Origin: Chrysoperla carnea
Taxonomy: Eukaryota > Arthropoda > Insecta > Neuroptera > Chrysopidae
NCBI RefSeq assembly: GCF_905475395.1
Contig: NC_058342.1
Coordinates: 23,160,640 to 23,224,639 of the forward strand
Direction: 5' to 3'
DNA: 64,000 nucleotides
A model generated the notes under the pieces. It worked only from the letters and a program-made list of their open reading frames with translations. It was not told where the DNA came from and made no database searches. Positions 61,401-64,000 of the stretch are shown here, one piece after another; the stretch's first letter is position 1; every line of letters begins with the position of its first letter. The position numbers and the translations under genes are program-made.

Positions 61401-63394
61401 ATAGGTTAGAGTGGCTGTCCTGGGGTGGGACACACTTAGACCATAGGGTCCGTTGTGATACCGAAAAATGGTTGGCCCATCCCCGACCACTACTCCATAA
61501 ACCTTTTGGAGGTGTTTAAAAACAGCAGGAGGGCTTTGACGTCGACTGACTTTAGGTCGGAGAGGTCGTCAAAGAGAGGCTGGTTCAAGTAAGTCCATCT
61601 CCTCATGAGAAGAGCTGGGCAGTGACAGAGAAGATGAGACATTGTCTCCTCCTCGTCACTACTGTGACAGCTCCTAGAGTAGTCGTGATACACTGCCAGG
61701 CCTAAGCGTTCAGCATGCTTGCCGCCCAGCCAGTGTCCTGTGATGAGCCGCAACAACTTTGTGAACAGAGGCCCTTGGAAGTGATATGAGAACTTCGGAA
61801 CGCCTGCGATTGTACTCAGACCATATCTGTCTTGTAGTACCACAAGTACGTTCTTCCCTCCATCTAAGATTGGCCTTTTTCAGAATATCCTCTTTCAGGA
61901 GTAACTTGCAGTTCGCAAATGGAACTCCCGGGTATTTATTGATGCTTGTGTCCGGCAGCATCGTGCCATTTCTGGCAAGCTCGTCGGCTTCACAATTTCC
62001 TGGAATGTCCCTGTGTCCCGGTACCCATGCCAGGTCTACATTCATTCCTTCCGCCAGCTCCTTTAAAGACGTACGGCAGTTCTGTGCTACCTTTGACGTT
62101 AGATAGACTGAGCTGAAACAGTTAGGAAACTTCATAGTGTTTTTTCAATTATTTTCTACCATGTAACTTTTTTTAGACCACTTTGTGAAAATTTTATCAT
62201 ATGTAAATTACCAATTAAGGTCACTGGAAATACATCTTAATTTTATTAATTAGTAAATATACCAAGGATATTATTATAAGTTTACTCTTGCAAGTTAAAG
62301 AAAATTTCTATTGAATGAAAATCGCTTCCCCCGAATTTAATGAATTTTTGAAAATCTCAAATACGAAATTCTTGCTTTTTTTGATTTTATTCTCGAAGTT
62401 TATCAAAATATTTTTGAGCCATCCTGTATAGTTCGTATTTATTAGCTTTTTTTATGTCATGTTCATGGCCTGTCATAAGGGCTCTAATATCCTAAAGTGT
62501 TCAGGGCTTCCAAAGAAGGTTCTGTATTTGGTGTCTGGAGGTTATTAATAAACATTTCTATGTGGTTAACCCTCTAATTGTAAATAACGTAGTTGAATAT
62601 TTCTACAATGAAGCTTTCTTTGAAAAAAAGTGATCCGAGTAAAAATTTGTTAGTATGTATTATATGGGAATATCAGCTGTGTAAGTGTGGTATGTATGCA
62701 TGTGAAATGTGACAGTGTAATCATGGTATTTCAACAATTAACTCAGTCAATTGTTTGTTTTCACTTGTTTTTAATATGATACTTTTTATAAATTTTCGTT
62801 TTTTTTATCGAAACATAGTTCTAGTAATTAAAAATCGAAAGTTGTAGCAAGTTTCTAATTTCACTAATTAAAAAAAAAATTTTCCAGATCGTGATGATCG
62901 TTTACGTCAAGTACGTGATCGTCAAAATGAGGAACGACTTAGAAAATTAAATGAAATCAAACAACAAGCATTACAAGCACAAAAAATACGTGAACAAAAA
63001 GAGGAAGAACGACGTAGACGTATTGAGGAGATGCGTGCACGTGATCAAGATCGACGTGCGTTAGTCGAAGAACGTAAAAAACAAATTGAAGATGTTGAAC
63101 GTGATCGACGAGAATATATATTGCGTAAAAATCAAGAGCGTGAAGAACGTCTCAAATCTAAACAACGTAATGAACGTTGTTCACCCGTATTCGCATTTGG
63201 TTCGTCTACGCCACGTATGCTTGAGCCCGCCGATACAGGTGGTTCATCATTTTGGACAAATCGACGTGCTACATCTACGACAAATATGATGTTCGCTGGC
63301 CTTCCAATTAGTCGAAGATCTTCTGAACGTGATGTCGATGGCAGCAAAAAACGTGCCACCTCTGCTGGTGGATTAGACAGGGATCCACCAGAAG
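49454..63394 (+). CDS. ens: Ensconsin / MAP7-family protein, 5' part (three exons seen)
   Basis: Ensconsin binds microtubules and recruits kinesin-1. Coding exons 49454-49493, 52801-52860 and 62888-63394 join in phase 1 each time; the gene continues past the right edge, where the next exon is not in view. The first 202 codons give a short N-terminus (MAENSYSVNLNDK) and then a long charged coiled coil (EERLRKLNEIKQQALQAQK through the EEERRRRIEEMRARDQDRR and EREERLKSKQR segments). The insect ensconsin signature VFAFGSSTPRMLEPAD follows, then RRATSTTNMMF and a Ser/Arg-rich stretch. The third exon is unmistakable; the first two rest on phase, donor/acceptor sites and the absence of stops. A 15-codon upstream frame precedes the ATG. 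Introns are 3.3 and 10.0 kb. Confidence 0.88.
50140..50180. repeat. Poly-T run
   Basis: About 40 consecutive T residues with one G. It lies in the first ensconsin intron. It could be the tail of an antisense retroposed sequence, but no body is recognisable next to it. Confidence 0.8.
51325..51621. mobile_element. ~297-bp miniature element with GTCCGGGAGCG ends
   Basis: The left end GTCCGGGAGCGGACTGCAAA and the reverse complement of the right end (GTCCGGGAGCGAACTGCAAA) match over about 27 bases through AATCAC with one mismatch. No coding capacity. Flanking bases TTTTA and TTAGC leave the target duplication uncertain. It lies in the first ensconsin intron. Confidence 0.7.
51975..52305 (-). mobile_element. 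Family B retrotransposon 3' fragment, copy 3
   Basis: On the - strand 52290-52075 encodes GLTVHHDYCRSCHSDDEEE and a SHLLCHCPALAMRGWTYL block: the C..C, H, C Cys/His motif is intact. The 3' tail ends with CTAACATAACCTAACCTAAC near 51975. It is 5'-truncated immediately upstream of the motif, at almost the same place as copy 1. Confidence 0.82.
52355..52740 (-). mobile_element. Family A retrotransposon 3' fragment, copy 8
   Basis: An antisense tail fragment beginning GGGTACCGCAAAAGATTC and containing TCTCCTTGAGAGTAG, ATTTTGGGCCTAAACATTC and GACCTCCTGCAGGC. The block around AGGATTGTTC is present twice, so part of the tail is duplicated. It lies 50 bases from family B copy 3 in the same orientation. 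Confidence 0.6.
53161..53741. mobile_element. Family E inverted-repeat element inserted in repeat I
   Basis: The 581-bp element has TIRs of about 85 bases: CAGGGTGTTCTTTTTTTAAG and then a GCTTGAAACTCGATAAATAA block at the left, inverted at the right to end in CACCCTG. TA flanks both ends (53159-53160, 53742-53743). The surrounding sequence, 53040-53158 and 53744-53900, is repeat I, whose uninterrupted copies at 17285, 21735 and 42600 show the empty site. Thus this is a proven past insertion at TA. No transposase frame; non-autonomous. Confidence 0.85.
54311..54625. repeat. Dispersed repeat J, copy 2
   Basis: It matches copy 1 at 48826: GCACCCCCGAATTAAAAAAA, TCTAAGTTTGACCGC, GCCTGTCTGTGGCATCGTAG, AGATGAACCGATTTTGAT, GTAGTTTAATGGAGAG and TTTCACTTGTTATA. 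An inner segment around TTTAAGGTCCCGTACC / TTTAGGGTTCCGTAAA appears twice. Confidence 0.65.
54676..54820. repeat. 145-bp inverted-repeat (hairpin) element
   Basis: Left arm 54676-54735 and right arm about 54764-54820 are inverted copies (GATATGACGCAGTTTTATGT against the reverse complement ATGAGGTGACGCAGTTTCAT, and so on for about 58 bases). The 30-base centre contains GACCTC. It follows repeat J copy 2 and may be part of the same larger element. Confidence 0.65.
54898..55090 (-). mobile_element. Family A retrotransposon 3' fragment, copy 9
   Basis: An antisense tail fragment: AAAATCTGTCACCCGGCGAG, ACGTCTCCGGGTAAGATTCC, AGGATTGATAGTTCCAAG, TTTCGGACCCAAACATTC and AACCTGACGTCC. It has lost the terminal GGTACCCC block. 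It lies in the 10-kb ensconsin intron. Confidence 0.65.
55888..56657. mobile_element. Family C inverted-repeat element, ~770 bp, copy 1
   Basis: Both ends carry about 90 bases of inverted repeat: TATACCATGTATAT, then a TTTAGTCCYAAGTT block, then AATATTGATGCTACGAACAA. The interior contains a GGCGGACGGACGGAC tract. Parts of the interior recur at 59046-59350 and 62648-62785. Overlapping - strand frames at 55888-56116 fall on the TIR and are not genes. The flanks are AT-rich and the target duplication is unclear. Confidence 0.7.
57190..57410. repeat. ~105-base-arm inverted repeat
   Basis: Left arm (57190-57290) contains TTTTCAATTTTGATGATGAA, TTTGTTATAACTT and AATATCG. The right arm (to about 57410) is its diverged inverted copy. 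The two arms are nearly adjacent, so the whole could fold into one long stem. From 56658 to 57190 only AT-rich sequence is seen. Confidence 0.6.
58081..58480. repeat. 140-bp tandem repeat, ~2.8 units, inside a small inverted-repeat element
   Basis: Units start at 58081, 58221 and 58361, exactly 140 bases apart. Each holds a CTCGTT or CTCATT start, GGTCGCTGAACACGAA, AGAATTGGTCTCAGAGATAC, CTGTTGTCTAGGATGAACGG and a TTCGTCATAT block. The last unit is cut short and followed by an inverted scrap of its own start (GCGACCCCAAAAACTCCCG). The array is bracketed by 40-base inverted repeats at 57995-58034 and 58551-58590. Confidence 0.85.
59046..59350. repeat. Family C fragment, copy 2, inverted
   Basis: This matches 56280-56600 in reverse complement: ATTAGTCCATTTCCGGTTGT, CCGTAGGACCCATCTTGTAA and CCCGCGAGGGTGCAAATTAG. 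It lies inside the 57606-59965 structure, so the family C fragment probably inserted between the two arms. Confidence 0.65.
60797..60892 (-). other. tRNA-derived SINE head, copy 2
   Basis: On the - strand it reads ACATAGAACAGAAGTGACG, then AAATTGGTTACGATCTAGAC, CGGATATC and CAGGGTTCGAGTCCCGG. The B-box is perfect and a T-stem forms with four of five pairs. The D and anticodon arms are imperfect and the position before the anticodon is not T, so a working tRNA is unlikely. It shares its 5' part with 45464-45556; the 3' part is T-rich and differs. Confidence 0.6.
60920..61316. mobile_element. Family D inverted-repeat element, copy 2
   Basis: The 397-bp element shares its left end with the copy at 14171 (ATTATGGCTAACAGCTCG, TTTTGTAGTTAACC). 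The right end reads GATTAAATCCACCCTG. TA flanks both ends (60918-60919, 61317-61318). The interior is shorter than in copy 1 and has no frame of note. Confidence 0.7.
61396..62137 (-). mobile_element. Family B retrotransposon 3' fragment, copy 4 (RNase H present)
   Basis: This is the longest family B copy. On the - strand 62135-61710 encodes the C-terminal half of RNase H (DLAWVPGHRDIPGNCEADEL, then ARNGTMLPD) and the region after it. A frameshift near 61740 moves the reading to 61800-61490, which continues with ITGHWLGGKHAERLGLA, the SRSCHS..EEE / SHLLCHC Cys/His motif and the FLNTSKRFME end. RNase H plus this motif place it with the I/R1/Jockey group of non-LTR retrotransposons. It is 5'-truncated near 62137; the reverse transcriptase is absent. 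Confidence 0.9.
62648..62785. repeat. Family C fragment, copy 3
   Basis: TTAGTATGTATTATATGGGA, ATATCAG, GAAATGTGACAG, GGTATTTCAACAATTAACTC and AGTCAATTGTTTGTTTTCAC match the reverse complement of 56150-56270 in family C copy 1. It ends 100 bases before the third ensconsin exon. Confidence 0.6.
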
Positions 63395-64000
63395 GTAAAC
63401 ATCTTTTTTTTTGCACATTCAATTGTTTTTTATTTTATTTCATAAATCTGCCGTAATAGGTCAAGAGTCAGGCATAGTATTTGGCATTCATTTTAAAATG
63501 GTTAGCATTTTGATAGCCAGTTCGCAAGTTTTCCCTAGCTATGAAAATTTTCGTAAAGGGCAAACTTGCTCGGCACGACATATACAACACCTTCTCGAAT
63601 TCCTATTCATTCTTAAATAATCGTCAAATAGCGTGCTTGACACTTGACAATTAAAAGCTAGCTATACATGAACACTTTTTTTTTTGGAGAAAAACTCAGA
63701 CGCGCCAAGTACATACCAAGCGCGAGGTTGTTTTTTTACATTGATATACTCCACGCTTTTTGTGGATAAGGAATGTGGCTCAGACGATGGTGATGCTTCA
63801 ATTCACTCCACGCTTTTTATGAGATGGAATGTTTCACGCCAAGCCTGTAGAGAAAATATTTTTTTTCTCGTACACGCCAAGCTTTTCCAGTTTATTTTAG
63901 TCCACACTTGATTTTTTGAAACTTTTTTATGTAAAAAGAGTGTTCGTTTAAAGGTAGCATTAAAGATATCGTAAGATAAGTTACAAAACACATATCCTCT
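63395..64000. other. Start of third ensconsin intron
   Basis: After the GTAAAC donor at 63395 no further ensconsin exon can be recognised up to the window edge. The CACGCCAAGC/CCACGCTTTTT motifs repeat loosely between 63700 and 63900. The open frames here show no domain. Confidence 0.5.

Overview
The window is a stretch of AT-rich animal nuclear DNA, almost certainly from an insect. It holds three intron-rich genes, all on the + strand, whose exons can be joined by canonical GT/AG junctions with consistent reading phase. They are the chromatin remodeller CHD1 (coding 6074-22091, 19 coding exons, 1780 residues), a FAM193A/B-family protein (coding 28311-42080, 12 exons, 1172 residues) and the 5' part of ensconsin/MAP7 (coding 49454-63394 and continuing beyond the right edge). 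No prokaryotic features, CRISPR arrays or intact transposons were found. Insect assignment rests on closeness to insect ensconsin, on RNase H-bearing retroelements and a mariner relic typical of insects, and on TTAGG-like motifs. The order cannot be decided from the sequence.

Layout: 1-4600 is gene-poor and repeat-rich, with a 750-bp inverted-repeat element at 1325-2072. 4600-5245 is a less AT-rich block with ATGGC/GCCAT motifs and is the best guess for the Chd1 promoter and 5' exon. 6074-22091 is Chd1, whose introns carry long-period tandem repeats (about 194, 155-164 and 103 bp), a 70-bp palindrome and three 3'-end fragments of one non-LTR retrotransposon (family A). 22092-28310 is intergenic, with a second retrotransposon fragment (family B), two tandem repeats and a tRNA-like relic. 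28311-42080 is FAM193; its introns hold a deleted mariner transposase pseudogene, a 162-bp tandem repeat and more family A copies. 42081-49453 is intergenic with small inverted-repeat elements and a strong hairpin. 49454-64000 is ensconsin, with introns of 3.3 and 10.0 kb full of inverted-repeat elements, including a 2.36-kb foldback-like structure enclosing a 140-bp tandem repeat.

Functionally, CHD1 is a nuclear ATP-dependent nucleosome spacing enzyme, FAM193 is a little-studied conserved protein, and ensconsin is a microtubule-binding cofactor of kinesin-1. They share no pathway; their adjacency is probably ordinary gene order. I see no clearly new biological system. The most informative observations concern repeats: one small TA-target element can be proved mobile because three related copies of its host repeat are uninterrupted. 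On the gene side, FAM193 has a possible alternative ending that would drop its conserved C-terminus, and Chd1 has a 75-base stop-free intron inside its ATPase.
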